From assembly GCA_900553835.1 (NCBI GenBank), contig USFF01000007.1, positions 1 to 55,559 of the forward strand: a DNA stretch of 55,559 nt. The letters run 5' to 3'. Position 1 is the stretch's first letter. The number at the start of each line of letters is the position of its first letter. The notes beneath the pieces were generated by a model. That model did no database searches, was not told the DNA's origin, and was given only the letters and a program-made list of their open reading frames with translations. Positions 22,704 through 31,131 of the stretch are shown piece after piece. The stretch is from an uncultured Mycoplasmatota bacterium (GTDB lineage: Bacteria > Bacillota_I > Bacilli_A > RF39 > UBA660). The position numbers were made by a program, and so were the translations under genes.

Positions 22704-22865
22704 ATGAACAAAGAAGATTTAATTAATACAGTTGGAGGTATTAAATGGAGCGCAACTCTATTTAATGCTTTGACAAGAATTATTGATACAGTATACAATA
22801 TAGGTAGAAGATTTGGCTCTGGATTACTTAGAAATTATGTTGGTAAAACATGTAGTCCAAATTAA
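22704..22865 (+). CDS. double-glycine leader bacteriocin peptide 2
   Basis: The precursor is 53 aa. The leader MNKEDLINTVGG is followed by a 41-residue cationic amphipathic peptide (starting IKWSATLFNALTRIIDTV, then NIGRRFGSGLL, with a C-terminal Cys). ATG 22704 follows AAGGAG. Upstream in-frame codons would extend it without a ribosome-binding site and spoil the leader. Together with peptide 1 it could form a two-peptide class II bacteriocin. Neither the usual small immunity protein nor an obvious regulator follows. Confidence 0.82.
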   Translation: MNKEDLINTVGGIKWSATLFNALTRIIDTVYNIGRRFGSGLLRNYVGKTCSPN

Positions 22866-22873
22866 TAAAAATG

Positions 22874-22910
22874 AAAAGTTGTCGGTTTTTACTGATAACT
22901 TTTTGTTTTT
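22874..22910 (+). terminator. terminator of the bacteriocin operon
   Basis: AAAAGTTGTCGG pairs with CTGATAACTTTT over 12 positions, including G-T pairs, followed by T-rich TTTTTGTTTTT overlapping the stem end. Confidence 0.75.
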
Positions 22911-22978
22911 AGTTGAAAGTATTAGTTCTTTTTGATAAAATTAAATAGTAATATTAAGTGGTTAGTGGAAGTGATGTT

Positions 22979-24337
22979 ATGAAAAAGAAAAAGAAGAGAT
23001 TAAAAAAGAAAAATATATTTTTCTTTATTATGATTATTTTAATAGGTGCTTTAGGTGTTTCTTTTGTTATTAAAAAGGATAATCTTTTTAGTTCTAAAGT
23101 AAAGATAACCTATGATAATACAGTTAATAGTGATAATAAATATAGTGTTAAAATTAGTTATGATGATAACATAGATAATCTTAAATGTAGTTTAGATAAT
23201 AAAGAATTTAAAAATATAAGTGAATGTAATTTTGAATTAGAACTTGGTAAGTACACAGTTTATATTAAAAATGATAGTTTATTTATAAAGAAAGATTTTG
23301 AAGTTAAAAGTAATTATGAAGGAACTTTTACTTCTGTAATAGATATGCTTGATACTTATTATTTAGCCTCTAACGGAAAGAAAGCTTTTAAATTTACTTT
23401 TGATTATCCAAAAGACTTTGATACTAAAGTGACATATGTAATTGATGATCCAAGCCTTCTTAAAGTTGAAAATGATACTATGATTGCACTTAAAACTGGA
23501 GAGACTAAAGTAACTGCTAAGTTAAAAGATGGTAATAGTAAAACTTATAATGTTGTTGTTACTGATTTAATTGTTAGCCCAGTAATTAATACAAACAAAG
23601 CATTTTTACCATGTGGTAGATATACCAAAGAAGAAAATGAGTTACTTGATAAGATACTTGCTTCTAGAGTAAAAGAAGCAGGAGAGGGAACGCGTGCAGG
23701 AGTAGCGGCTGCTGCTAGATTTATTACTCTTGAATTTCCTTATACGATTAAGTATTTTAATGAAAATGGAAGAATGGGTACAAGTGTAGCTAACGGAGTA
23801 GATGCCGAAGGAAGATATTATCATAAAGGTTTATACTTAAATAAATATAAATTTAGTGAATTAACTGGTAAAAGCACGGTCACTGGTCCAGCAACTTGGG
23901 GGTGTAATTTACATGATGCATTTTTAAGTGATTTATATGGTTCATACCTGATGAGACCTAATGGATTTACTTGCAGTGGTTTTGTTACATGGGCTATGTT
24001 AAATGGAGGATTTGATGTGGGAGATGTTGGTGCAGGAGACAGAATAGAAGTAAAAAATGAACTTTCTGATTTAGGTACTCATATACCACTTACATATGAA
24101 TTTATGAAAACAGGAGACTATCAAGTAGGAGATTTTATTGCCAGAGATGGTCATGCTGCTTTAATAATTGGATTTGATGATAAAAACATTTATACAGCTG
24201 AGAGTTTGCCACCTAAACTTAAAGTATACATATACGAAAGATGGACTGGAGTTGTAAATGATCCAAATCTTACATATACAATTGATATGACTGGAATATA
24301 CCCTAATGGGGAAGGCGTAATAGAAAATATGTGGTAA
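22979..24337 (+). CDS. membrane-anchored NlpC/P60-like cysteine hydrolase
   Basis: The protein is 452 aa. A very basic N-terminus and one membrane segment (about 12-32) are followed by beta-rich extracellular repeats, including a Big2-like domain (about 155-205, TVIALKTGETKVTA-type). The C-terminal papain-fold domain has Cys332 in GFTCSGFVTWA and His392 in ARDGHAALIIG, the NlpC/P60-like dyad. It probably cleaves peptidoglycan or a surface protein. ATG 22979 is preferred to the in-frame GTG 22958 because GGAAGTG lies 5-6 bases before it. It lies between the bacteriocin and secretion loci and ends at its own terminator. Confidence 0.72.
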   Translation: MKKKKKRLKKKNIFFFIMIILIGALGVSFVIKKDNLFSSKVKITYDNTVNSDNKYSVKISYDDNIDNLKCSLDNKEFKNISECNFELELGKYTVYIKNDSLFIKKDFEVKSNYEGTFTSVIDMLDTYYLASNGKKAFKFTFDYPKDFDTKVTYVIDDPSLLKVENDTMIALKTGETKVTAKLKDGNSKTYNVVVTDLIVSPVINTNKAFLPCGRYTKEENELLDKILASRVKEAGEGTRAGVAAAARFITLEFPYTIKYFNENGRMGTSVANGVDAEGRYYHKGLYLNKYKFSELTGKSTVTGPATWGCNLHDAFLSDLYGSYLMRPNGFTCSGFVTWAMLNGGFDVGDVGAGDRIEVKNELSDLGTHIPLTYEFMKTGDYQVGDFIARDGHAALIIGFDDKNIYTAESLPPKLKVYIYERWTGVVNDPNLTYTIDMTGIYPNGEGVIENMW

Positions 24338-24353
24338 AACTTTAAATTTATTT

Positions 24354-24402
24354 ATACAATTCTAAAATGCAAAATTTGCACTTTGGAATTGTATATTTTT
24401 TT
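24354..24402. terminator. strong terminator before the secretion locus
   Basis: ATACAATTC (24354-24362) pairs with GAATTGTAT (24386-24394), and an inner TGCAAA/TTTGCA stem lies around the centre. TTTTTTT follows. The arms also suit the minus strand. Confidence 0.8.
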
Positions 24403-24496
24403 AAAAATAAAATAGTAAAAAAATTAAGTAATTAAAAAGATAAAAAAACTTATAAAAAGTTTATTTAAAAACTTTACATTTAATTTATAAAAATTC

Positions 24497-24525
24497 TTGA
24501 TAAATAAAAAAATATAAAGTATAAT
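24497..24525 (+). promoter_or_regulatory. sigma-A-type promoter of the secretion locus
   Basis: TTGATA and TATAAT with a 17-base spacer, about 30 bases before the first pilin-like gene. Confidence 0.75.
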
Positions 24526-24557
24526 AATAAATGTAAGATAAAGGAGGAGATTTATAG

Positions 24558-24821
24558 ATGAAAGAAGCTACTGGTGAATTAAACATGACAGTTATCACTG
24601 TTGTTGCTATAGCTGCTGTTGCTGCACTTTTCTATACATTAGTATGGCCTGCAATTCAAAAAGCAATAGTTAACAATACTTGTGCTACTTTAGGTAGTGG
24701 ATGGCATGCAGTTAACAAAAATACTGCTGTAGAAGCTGGAAACATTAGTGCTAATACAGCAAAGGATGTTAAATGGGTTTGTTGTGATGCAAACGATCAA
24801 AACTGTACTCTAGCAGATTAA
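24558..24821 (+). CDS. small pilin-like protein
   Basis: The protein is 87 aa. It has a short polar start (MKEATGELNM), a hydrophobic helix at about 11-38 of pilin type (VITVVAIAAVAALFYTLVW), then a small extracellular part with C42, C75, C76 and C83 that could form disulfides. The layout resembles Flp/Tad or type IV pilin-like subunits with very short leaders. It heads the locus behind AAAGGAGGAG and its own promoter, as expected for an abundant subunit. No prepilin peptidase is nearby. The assignment is by architecture only. Confidence 0.5.
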   Translation: MKEATGELNMTVITVVAIAAVAALFYTLVWPAIQKAIVNNTCATLGSGWHAVNKNTAVEAGNISANTAKDVKWVCCDANDQNCTLAD

Positions 24822-24841
24822 TTAAGGAAAGAAGGTAGTGT

Positions 24842-25315
24842 ATGAGAGAAGCATTTGGTGGTACATGGTTACTTGGTTTCGTAGTGCTATTTATAGTGCT
24901 TTTTTCTGCATACCTAGCTATTTCTGTTAACTATACTAAAGCATTTAAAGCTAAAAATAAGATAGTTAATGTAATCGAACAAAATGAAGGTTTTACAACT
25001 ACCAAGTGTGGAACAAATAAAACAGATAATTGTCTTAAAACTAGTAATACTAGTGAAGATAAGATATATAAATATTTAGATGAAGCCGGTTTTTTATTAA
25101 CTGATATAAATGAGAGTAGATGTCCTAATGGCTATAAGTTAATTAAAGATGCAGGCTACTGTGTAAGAAGAATATGTACAAGTCAAGGTGCATACTACAA
25201 AGTTAATACATTTATAAAAATAGAGTTACCTTTAGTATGGCAAACTTTTACTATACCAATTAAAGGGGAAACAAAAGTACTATATTATACTAATGATAGT
25301 TTAGGATGTAGTTAG
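24842..25315 (+). CDS. TadE-like/minor pilin-like protein
   Basis: The protein is 157 aa. The N-terminus MREAFGGTWLLGFVVLFIVL starts with one hydrophobic helix after seven residues. The extracellular domain has C56, C64, C94, C107 and C112 plus a Cys just before the end. The start MREAFGG echoes MKEATGE of the preceding pilin-like protein, suggesting the same recognition by a processing or assembly partner. It resembles TadE-like pseudopilins in layout. The spacing of 20 bases to the upstream gene indicates one operon. Confidence 0.45.
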   Translation: MREAFGGTWLLGFVVLFIVLFSAYLAISVNYTKAFKAKNKIVNVIEQNEGFTTTKCGTNKTDNCLKTSNTSEDKIYKYLDEAGFLLTDINESRCPNGYKLIKDAGYCVRRICTSQGAYYKVNTFIKIELPLVWQTFTIPIKGETKVLYYTNDSLGCS

Positions 25316-25324
25316 GAGATAAAA

Positions 25325-26308
25325 ATGAACGTAATAATTGCAAATAAATATAAAGAAATGTTAATGAGCCTTGATATAGAAGTTATTAAATCTATTGAAG
25401 GGGAGTTTGAAGTTGATGAGATAATAAATAGTTTTACTAACTTTTATTTTGATAGAATGATACTTGACATAACTGCTATTAAAGATTATCAAAATTTAGA
25501 CAATTTACAAAAATTAAGTATAAATTTTGATATGAACAAAGTTATTTTACTTCTTGATGATAGTGAAGAAAGTAGTAGTCAAAGTTATTTATCTAGATTG
25601 ATATCTATGGGTATATATAATTTCACAAGGAATTCTGAAGGAATTAAGTATTTACTTGAGAACCCTAACAGTTATAGAGATGTTGCACATCTACAAAGTT
25701 TAAATACCGAAAGTGGTCAGTATATAGAAGATGGTAACGTAACAAGAATAATTGGAATAAAGAATTTAACTGAGGGTGCTGGTGCAACTACATTTACATA
25801 TATCCTAAAGAAACATTTAGAAAATAATTATAATGTATGCGCTATAGAAGTGGATAAAAGAGATTTTAATTTCTTTGATAGTAAAGAAATGTATAGTATA
25901 AATTCTAGTGATTTAGCAAAAGAACTTATGAAAAAAAGAGGATATAATGTAATTCTTATTGATTTAAATGGTTTTGATGATCCGGATATATGTACAGATA
26001 TTCTCTATCTAGTCGAGCCTACTAGAATTAAACTTAATAAATTATTACTTAAAGATAGAAATGTATTTGAAAAACATAAAAAAGACAAAATTGTACTAAA
26101 TAAGAGTAACATTAGTGATAATGAAATAAGCGAATTTGAGTTTGAAACTAAAAGTAAAGTATACTTTAATATTCCAAACTTAGATGAAAGAAAAGATTAT
26201 TCTAGAGAAGTTAATACTTTATTATCTAAACTTGGTTTTGTTAAACAAAATAGTGGTGTAGAAAGTGAAGATAATAAGAATAAAATACTAGGAATGTTTA
26301 AATTTTAG
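25325..26308 (+). CDS. TadZ/CpaE-like protein with degenerate ParA domain
   Basis: The protein is 327 aa. Residues 1-130 look like a receiver-type domain (ILDITAI, VILLLDDSEESS, ISMGIYNF). The second half is a MinD/ParA-type fold. Its P-loop reads TEGAGATTFTYILKKHL (about 149-165), where KGGxGKTT is expected, so both Walker A lysines are lost. VILIDLNGFDDP is the switch/Walker B position. TadZ/CpaE localise Tad pilus machines to the cell pole and also have atypical ATPase motifs. No TadA, TadB or TadC is in the window. Confidence 0.55.
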   Translation: MNVIIANKYKEMLMSLDIEVIKSIEGEFEVDEIINSFTNFYFDRMILDITAIKDYQNLDNLQKLSINFDMNKVILLLDDSEESSSQSYLSRLISMGIYNFTRNSEGIKYLLENPNSYRDVAHLQSLNTESGQYIEDGNVTRIIGIKNLTEGAGATTFTYILKKHLENNYNVCAIEVDKRDFNFFDSKEMYSINSSDLAKELMKKRGYNVILIDLNGFDDPDICTDILYLVEPTRIKLNKLLLKDRNVFEKHKKDKIVLNKSNISDNEISEFEFETKSKVYFNIPNLDERKDYSREVNTLLSKLGFVKQNSGVESEDNKNKILGMFKF

Positions 26309-26328
26309 TGTAAAGTTAAAAATAATAT

Positions 26329-26357
26329 TTGACAATATGTGTAAATTATAATAAAAT
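26329..26357 (+). promoter_or_regulatory. sigma-A-type promoter for the VirB2-like gene
   Basis: TTGACA and TAAAAT with a 17-base spacer, so the VirB part of the locus can be transcribed separately from the Tad-like part. Confidence 0.7.
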
Positions 26358-26383
26358 TATATGTAGAAAGAAGGAAGAAGATT

Positions 26384-26740
26384 ATGAATTTAGTTTATTT
26401 TTTAGGAATGTGTGAAGATTTAAGCCCAGTTTGGACTATATTTGGTTATATCATTTGGGGCATTAAAGTAATTGTACCATTACTTTTAATAATCACTGGT
26501 ATGATTACAATGGCTAAGGCTGTTATGGATAAAGATGAGAAAGCAATTAAATCAGCACAAAATTTACTTGTAAAAAAGGTTATAGCTGCAGTTATAGTTT
26601 ACTTAATTATTACACTTACTGGTGTTGTTATTAATTTAGTTGCTGATAGTAGTTGGAAAACATGTGCAAAATGTGCATTCAGTCCATTTAATACTGAAGC
26701 AGGTTGTGGAATAAATAAGGAACCAATAGGGACAAATTAA
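26384..26740 (+). CDS. VirB2/TrbC-like T4SS pilin
   Basis: The protein is 118 aa with two hydrophobic helices (about 18-45 and 63-85) separated by a short charged loop MDKDEKAIKSAQ. This is the VirB2/TrbC layout in Gram-positive T4SS and matches the C-terminal module of the next gene. Cysteines lie near both ends (C10; CAKC and CGIN). It forms the conduit or pilus subunit in known systems. AAGGAAG precedes the ATG, and it sits between a promoter and a terminator as a monocistronic unit. Confidence 0.6.
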   Translation: MNLVYFLGMCEDLSPVWTIFGYIIWGIKVIVPLLLIITGMITMAKAVMDKDEKAIKSAQNLLVKKVIAAVIVYLIITLTGVVINLVADSSWKTCAKCAFSPFNTEAGCGINKEPIGTN

Positions 26741-26752
26741 TTTTATTAAATT

Positions 26753-26777
26753 AGCACTTTTAATAGTGCTTTTTTTA
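26753..26777 (+). terminator. terminator after the VirB2-like gene
   Basis: AGCACT (26753-26758) pairs with AGTGCT (26765-26770) around TTTAAT, followed by six T. Confidence 0.8.
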
Positions 26778-26786
26778 TGTTATAAT
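26778..26786 (+). promoter_or_regulatory. extended -10 promoter for the main T4SS operon
   Basis: TGT followed directly by TATAAT, abutting the preceding terminator and 25 bases before the next start codon. No clear -35 is present. Confidence 0.5.
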
Positions 26787-26810
26787 GTTAAGTAGTAGGA
26801 GTGTGTCCAT

Positions 26811-28058
26811 ATGAAAAAAACATTAAAAATATTAGTATTAACTTTATTAGTAAGCTTTGGATTTTTAACTGGATTGAAAGCTGAATCCAAAACTTTAGAT
26901 TGTAAATATAGAAGAAATTATATGGGAGACCCTAACAGTAAATATAATTTTGATTTCACAATAACTTTTATAGCAAATACTGACAATACTTCAGTTGGCC
27001 ATAGGCTTTCTGACAATTCTTTTACTGCTGGTGACAAGACCTTTACTGTTCGTATTCAGGAAGGATTTATTGATGGCGATGATGCAGTCGGGACAGCCGT
27101 GGGTCCATATATTTCATGGAATAATAAAACTTTTTCAGAACAAATATTAAAAGGAGAATGCTTGCCTTTATATTTCTCTGAAGACCAAGAAAAAAAAGTC
27201 GTTGATATTTTCCCATATAGTGCTGTTTCAAATCGTAACATATTATCACTAACAAATGTCGACTCATCTAATAACGATGTTAATGTTAATTTAAATAGCA
27301 ATGAAAAAGTATGCCAATTATCCATAGATAAGGTGACTTTGCAGAAAAAAACAGGAAAATCACTAAACGCTGATGATTATAGCAATAATAGAGTTTATAC
27401 ATTTAATGTAATAACAAGAAATGACGATACAGTATTTATTAAATTCTTTGATGGCAAAGAGTATGGTGTTAAAAGTTTAATTACTAGATCTGGTGTCAGT
27501 AACTATGCTTGGGAAAATAGTGTTAGTTTAGGATTTCTTAATTCAAAAAAAATATCTTTAAAAAATGATGCTGTAGATTCTTTTAAAAATGCATTTAAAT
27601 ATGACAATGTGACTTGTCCTTCAATATTTTTGAATTTAAATGGTTCTCGTTTTGATATATCATTGACTAAAAGTGATAATAGTATTGAGGTTTCACCCGA
27701 TTTTAAAGTTGAAGAGAGTGAAACATTAAAACAACTTGCTAAAGATCTTGGCTTTTTTAAAAATATTACCGTGAGCGATGAAGTTTCTGGTTGTCTTGAC
27801 TATGTTGGTGAAGATTTGGCCGAAATGTTACAAACTATTTATACAATCATTAAAATTGTTTCTATAATATTAACAATTGTCTTATCAATGGTAGATTTCT
27901 TAAGTGTTCTTACTAAAGATAAAGATGAATTAATGAATACGGTTAAAAAATGGGTTAGAAGATTAATAATTGTAATTGTAATTTTATTGTTACCAACATT
28001 TATCGATATAATTGGTAATATAGCTGGTAAAGAAGATATATTATGTGGAATTAGGTAG
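26811..28058 (+). CDS. secreted domain fused to a VirB2-like membrane module
   Basis: The protein is 415 aa. A signal peptide lies at 1-25 (LVLTLLVSFGFLTGLKAES). An extracellular region of about 310 residues matches nothing I recognise and carries scattered cysteines. The C-terminal module (about 340-410) has two helices joined by TKDKDELMNTVKKWVRRL, closely echoing the loop and helices of the preceding VirB2-like protein. It may be a large surface-exposed pilin variant or channel subunit. It starts the multi-gene operon that runs to the VirB4 region. Confidence 0.5.
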   Translation: MKKTLKILVLTLLVSFGFLTGLKAESKTLDCKYRRNYMGDPNSKYNFDFTITFIANTDNTSVGHRLSDNSFTAGDKTFTVRIQEGFIDGDDAVGTAVGPYISWNNKTFSEQILKGECLPLYFSEDQEKKVVDIFPYSAVSNRNILSLTNVDSSNNDVNVNLNSNEKVCQLSIDKVTLQKKTGKSLNADDYSNNRVYTFNVITRNDDTVFIKFFDGKEYGVKSLITRSGVSNYAWENSVSLGFLNSKKISLKNDAVDSFKNAFKYDNVTCPSIFLNLNGSRFDISLTKSDNSIEVSPDFKVEESETLKQLAKDLGFFKNITVSDEVSGCLDYVGEDLAEMLQTIYTIIKIVSIILTIVLSMVDFLSVLTKDKDELMNTVKKWVRRLIIVIVILLLPTFIDIIGNIAGKEDILCGIR

Positions 28059-28070
28059 AAGGGAGAATTT

Positions 28071-30239
28071 ATGAGTATTTTATTAAGATTAATTAGTTCT
28101 GGGTTTATGATTCCGGGACTTACTCAAGTATTTTTGTGGATTGATAGTATTATATACTATGTTGCAGATTTAATCTTTAGAGCATTCTTTGAAGTTGTTA
28201 AACTCTCTGGCCAGCTATCTGCACTTGACTCAAGCGTTGGTTATATAACCAAAAGGGTTATGGTACTTGCTGGTGTTTATGCCTTATTTAGACTATCATT
28301 AACGCTTATTAATTATTTGATAGACCCAGATAAATTAAATAAACTAACTAGTCAGGGAACTTCTATTGTTAAGAATATAGTAATTGCTTTAATATTGCTT
28401 ATCTCAACTCCATATATTTTTAGTTTTATGGGTAACCTTCAAAATAAAATTATTGACTCAAGAGTTATTCCTAAAATAATTTACGGTGCGAATGAAGATG
28501 TTGATAATAAATATACTGATAAAATCGAAAGTAAGAGATTTGTTAACAATATGTTCCTACTATTCTTCAATGATAATGGTACTTGTGATAATTATACGGC
28601 TGAAGCAGGAGGAATATGCGGAGCATATAAAAGAGTAGCTGAGGGAGCACCTATATCTATTCTAACAGGATATAGTATATTAGGAACATTTTCTAGTTTT
28701 GAATATACCTCAATTTTTTCCGGAATATTTGGATTAGTGCTTTGTTATTATTTCTTTACTTATGTAATAAGTATGGCAATTAGGATAGTTCAATTAATAA
28801 TTTTACAACTTCTTTCTCCAATCCCAATTATCATGTCTATTGATCCAGCAAAAAAAGATCAAGTTACTAAATATGCCAAAACATATTTTGAAGTTTATAT
28901 ACAGCTCTTTGTCAGACTGCTTACTGTATATTTAGTCCTTGTAGCATGTGGTTTAATTGCTAATATTGCTGACAATGTTCAAATATCTAGCATTTTAAAA
29001 TTGCAGTTCTTATCATTTAAAGATGCATTTGGTTTACTTGAAATATCTAGCGGATCAATTAATGGAATAACTAAAGCAATTATTTATATTGGCATATTAA
29101 AAGGCGGAAAAGAAATTCCAAGATTACTTGAAAGAGCACTAGGGATTAAAGTCGAAGGAACTGGCTTTAATGGATTTATTGGAGTAATAAAAAGCGCTGC
29201 TGGCGGATATGTTGGAGGTATTGGTGGTACTGCATTAGGTGTTGCCGGTGCTAAAGGAACTGGCTTTGGTAATATGATAGCAGCTGGGCTAATTGGTGGT
29301 GCATCTGGTGCAACAAGAGGTGCAGCAATAGCGGGAAAAGCAAAAACAATAGGCGACGCTACCGCAGGTATGGTCGGAAACTTAAAAGGTCAATATGGTA
29401 CAGGTAAAAATGTCGGCGCTTTAGGATTTGGAAACTATGCTTCCGGTTGGGTTGCTTCTAAAACTGGTGGTGAAGCAAGATTAGAGAAAAAAGCTAAAGC
29501 CATAGATAGATCAGCTGAGTACACTCAAACTCAAATTGATGCTGTTTCTCAAGAAAAAACTAAAATTGATGAGATTGTTAATAGAAATAAGGAACATTTG
29601 AACACACTTGATGAAATGGATTCTATGCGTGCTGCAATTGGTAATTCATTTGACAATACATTTGAGGGGCACGGTGGAAAAAACGGATATATTGCAGATA
29701 AATTATCTCATAATAGTGATTACCAAGCTGCAGTTGGCTTACTTCAAGATCCTAGTCTTACAGACGCTGATAGGATTAATTTTGAAAATATTCGTGATAC
29801 TGCAATAGAAAATGCTGCAGCTCAATATGATAGTGATAAATTAGCTTATATTGAGAAGAACAAAGAAGCACTTCAAAATGGTGGCAATTTATCTCCTGAG
29901 TATGAAGACGCCCTTAAAGAATACAACGAAGCATGTATTACAAATAAAATGCCAGAAAGACAAATTAAACAAGTGGACTCCAATTCTCAATCATTTGTTG
30001 ATGCAAATGGTAATACCGTTTATGAAGGAACAGAAGAGTATGCTAGCGTTATGAATGATGAAGATAGAACTAGAACTCAACAAGTAGTTTCTAGATACGA
30101 AGGTGAGTCTCGTTCGAAGAGTCAAGAAATAAGCGATTTAGAAGTAGAAAAGAAACACTATGCAGCTGATGCGAAAAAAATGAGAGAAGAGTCACAAGAA
30201 GCAAAAAATATGGCTCCATTTAATAATAAGAACAAATAA
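28071..30239 (+). CDS. VirB6/TrbL-like polytopic T4SS membrane protein
   Basis: The protein is 722 aa. The first 390 residues contain about seven membrane helices of the VirB6/TrbL type (RVMVLAGVYALFRLSLTLIN; ISMAIRIVQLIILQLLSPIP, then MSIDPAKKDQVTKYAKTYF, typical of the family). A Gly/Ala-rich segment follows (about 375-470), then a charged coiled-coil C-terminus. VirB6 forms the inner-membrane passage in known T4SS. GAAGGGAG lies 8 bases before the start. It is closely linked to its neighbours. Confidence 0.75.
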   Translation: MSILLRLISSGFMIPGLTQVFLWIDSIIYYVADLIFRAFFEVVKLSGQLSALDSSVGYITKRVMVLAGVYALFRLSLTLINYLIDPDKLNKLTSQGTSIVKNIVIALILLISTPYIFSFMGNLQNKIIDSRVIPKIIYGANEDVDNKYTDKIESKRFVNNMFLLFFNDNGTCDNYTAEAGGICGAYKRVAEGAPISILTGYSILGTFSSFEYTSIFSGIFGLVLCYYFFTYVISMAIRIVQLIILQLLSPIPIIMSIDPAKKDQVTKYAKTYFEVYIQLFVRLLTVYLVLVACGLIANIADNVQISSILKLQFLSFKDAFGLLEISSGSINGITKAIIYIGILKGGKEIPRLLERALGIKVEGTGFNGFIGVIKSAAGGYVGGIGGTALGVAGAKGTGFGNMIAAGLIGGASGATRGAAIAGKAKTIGDATAGMVGNLKGQYGTGKNVGALGFGNYASGWVASKTGGEARLEKKAKAIDRSAEYTQTQIDAVSQEKTKIDEIVNRNKEHLNTLDEMDSMRAAIGNSFDNTFEGHGGKNGYIADKLSHNSDYQAAVGLLQDPSLTDADRINFENIRDTAIENAAAQYDSDKLAYIEKNKEALQNGGNLSPEYEDALKEYNEACITNKMPERQIKQVDSNSQSFVDANGNTVYEGTEEYASVMNDEDRTRTQQVVSRYEGESRSKSQEISDLEVEKKHYAADAKKMREESQEAKNMAPFNNKNK

Positions 30240-30260
30240 TAAAGGAAAGGAAAAAAGAGT

Positions 30261-30578
30261 ATGAATAATATGTATTTAATACCTGCTAATAGTAAAAAAG
30301 GTAAACTTATATTTAATATATTTAGGGGAATAGATTTAGCAGTATTCCTAGTAGGAGTAGCAGTAAGCTTGATATTTTTCGTAGCAATCCCAGATACTGG
30401 GCTTGTTACAACACTTATTAAGATTTTACCAATAAGCGTTGCTGCTTTCCTAGTAATTCCTGTTCCTTATTATCACAATGTGATGTGTTTTATAAAAGAT
30501 ATATATTTATTTCTAACAAATAGAAGAGTATATTATTGGAAAGGTTGGTGTGTGAGAAGTGAATACAGAGAAAAATAA
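30261..30578 (+). CDS. PrgI/VirB3-like T4SS protein
   Basis: The protein is 105 aa, with a short N-terminus (MYLIPANSKKGKLIFNIFRG), two membrane helices (about 27-48 and 52-70) and a basic C-terminus (LTNRRVYYWKG). This is the PrgI/VirB3-like layout, which in Gram-positive T4SS always precedes VirB4, as it does here. It overlaps the next frame by 20 bases. Confidence 0.75.
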   Translation: MNNMYLIPANSKKGKLIFNIFRGIDLAVFLVGVAVSLIFFVAIPDTGLVTTLIKILPISVAAFLVIPVPYYHNVMCFIKDIYLFLTNRRVYYWKGWCVRSEYREK

Positions 30579-31131
30579 AATTGATGCAAAGGCTCTTAAA
30601 TATGCAGAAAATTGGTTACCTATTAGATCTATTTTAAATGGTGCTATACAACTTGATGATGGAATGCAAGTTACTGGTGTTAAGGTTCAGCCAAAAAATA
30701 TATTTATAATGGATTATGATAGTCAAAGGAATGTTATATATAATTTAAGAAATTTATATAATTCAATAGATTATGAGTTTTCTATTATAGTCGCTGATAG
30801 ACCAGTTGATATAAATGTATATTTAAGTCAATTACAACTTCTTTATAACAATGTGCAAACACCAGTTATGAAAAAGTTAGTAATGCAAGATATAAATAAA
30901 GCAAATTTATTTATGAGTAAAGAAATTGGAGTGGCAGATACTGAGTATTATTTGCTATTTAGAGAAAGAAGACCTGAAATTATGCAAAAAAGAATACAAG
31001 GCTTAATTAGTGGTTTTGCAAGTTGTGGGTTAGTTGCTACTCAAACAAGTAATGATGATTTGAGGGTGCTTCTAGACGGATTTTTAAATGACGGAAGTAG
31101 AACTGAATTTGGGACGGTGATAGGCGCATGA
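30559..31131 (+). CDS. VirB4 N-terminal domain as a separate ORF
   Basis: The protein is 190 aa from a GTG start. It matches the N-terminal non-ATPase part of VirB4/TraE-type ATPases: RSILNGAIQLDDGMQVTGVK, NIFIMDYDSQRNVIYNLRNL, EYYLLFRERRPEIMQKRIQG. It ends in a -1-type ATGA overlap with the ATPase gene. Together the two frames give 781 residues, the usual size of one VirB4. It could be a true split with coupled translation, a programmed frameshift, or a sequence error. The GTG start is inside the PrgI gene and has only a weak ribosome-binding site. Confidence 0.65.
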   Translation: MNTEKNKIDAKALKYAENWLPIRSILNGAIQLDDGMQVTGVKVQPKNIFIMDYDSQRNVIYNLRNLYNSIDYEFSIIVADRPVDINVYLSQLQLLYNNVQTPVMKKLVMQDINKANLFMSKEIGVADTEYYLLFRERRPEIMQKRIQGLISGFASCGLVATQTSNDDLRVLLDGFLNDGSRTEFGTVIGA

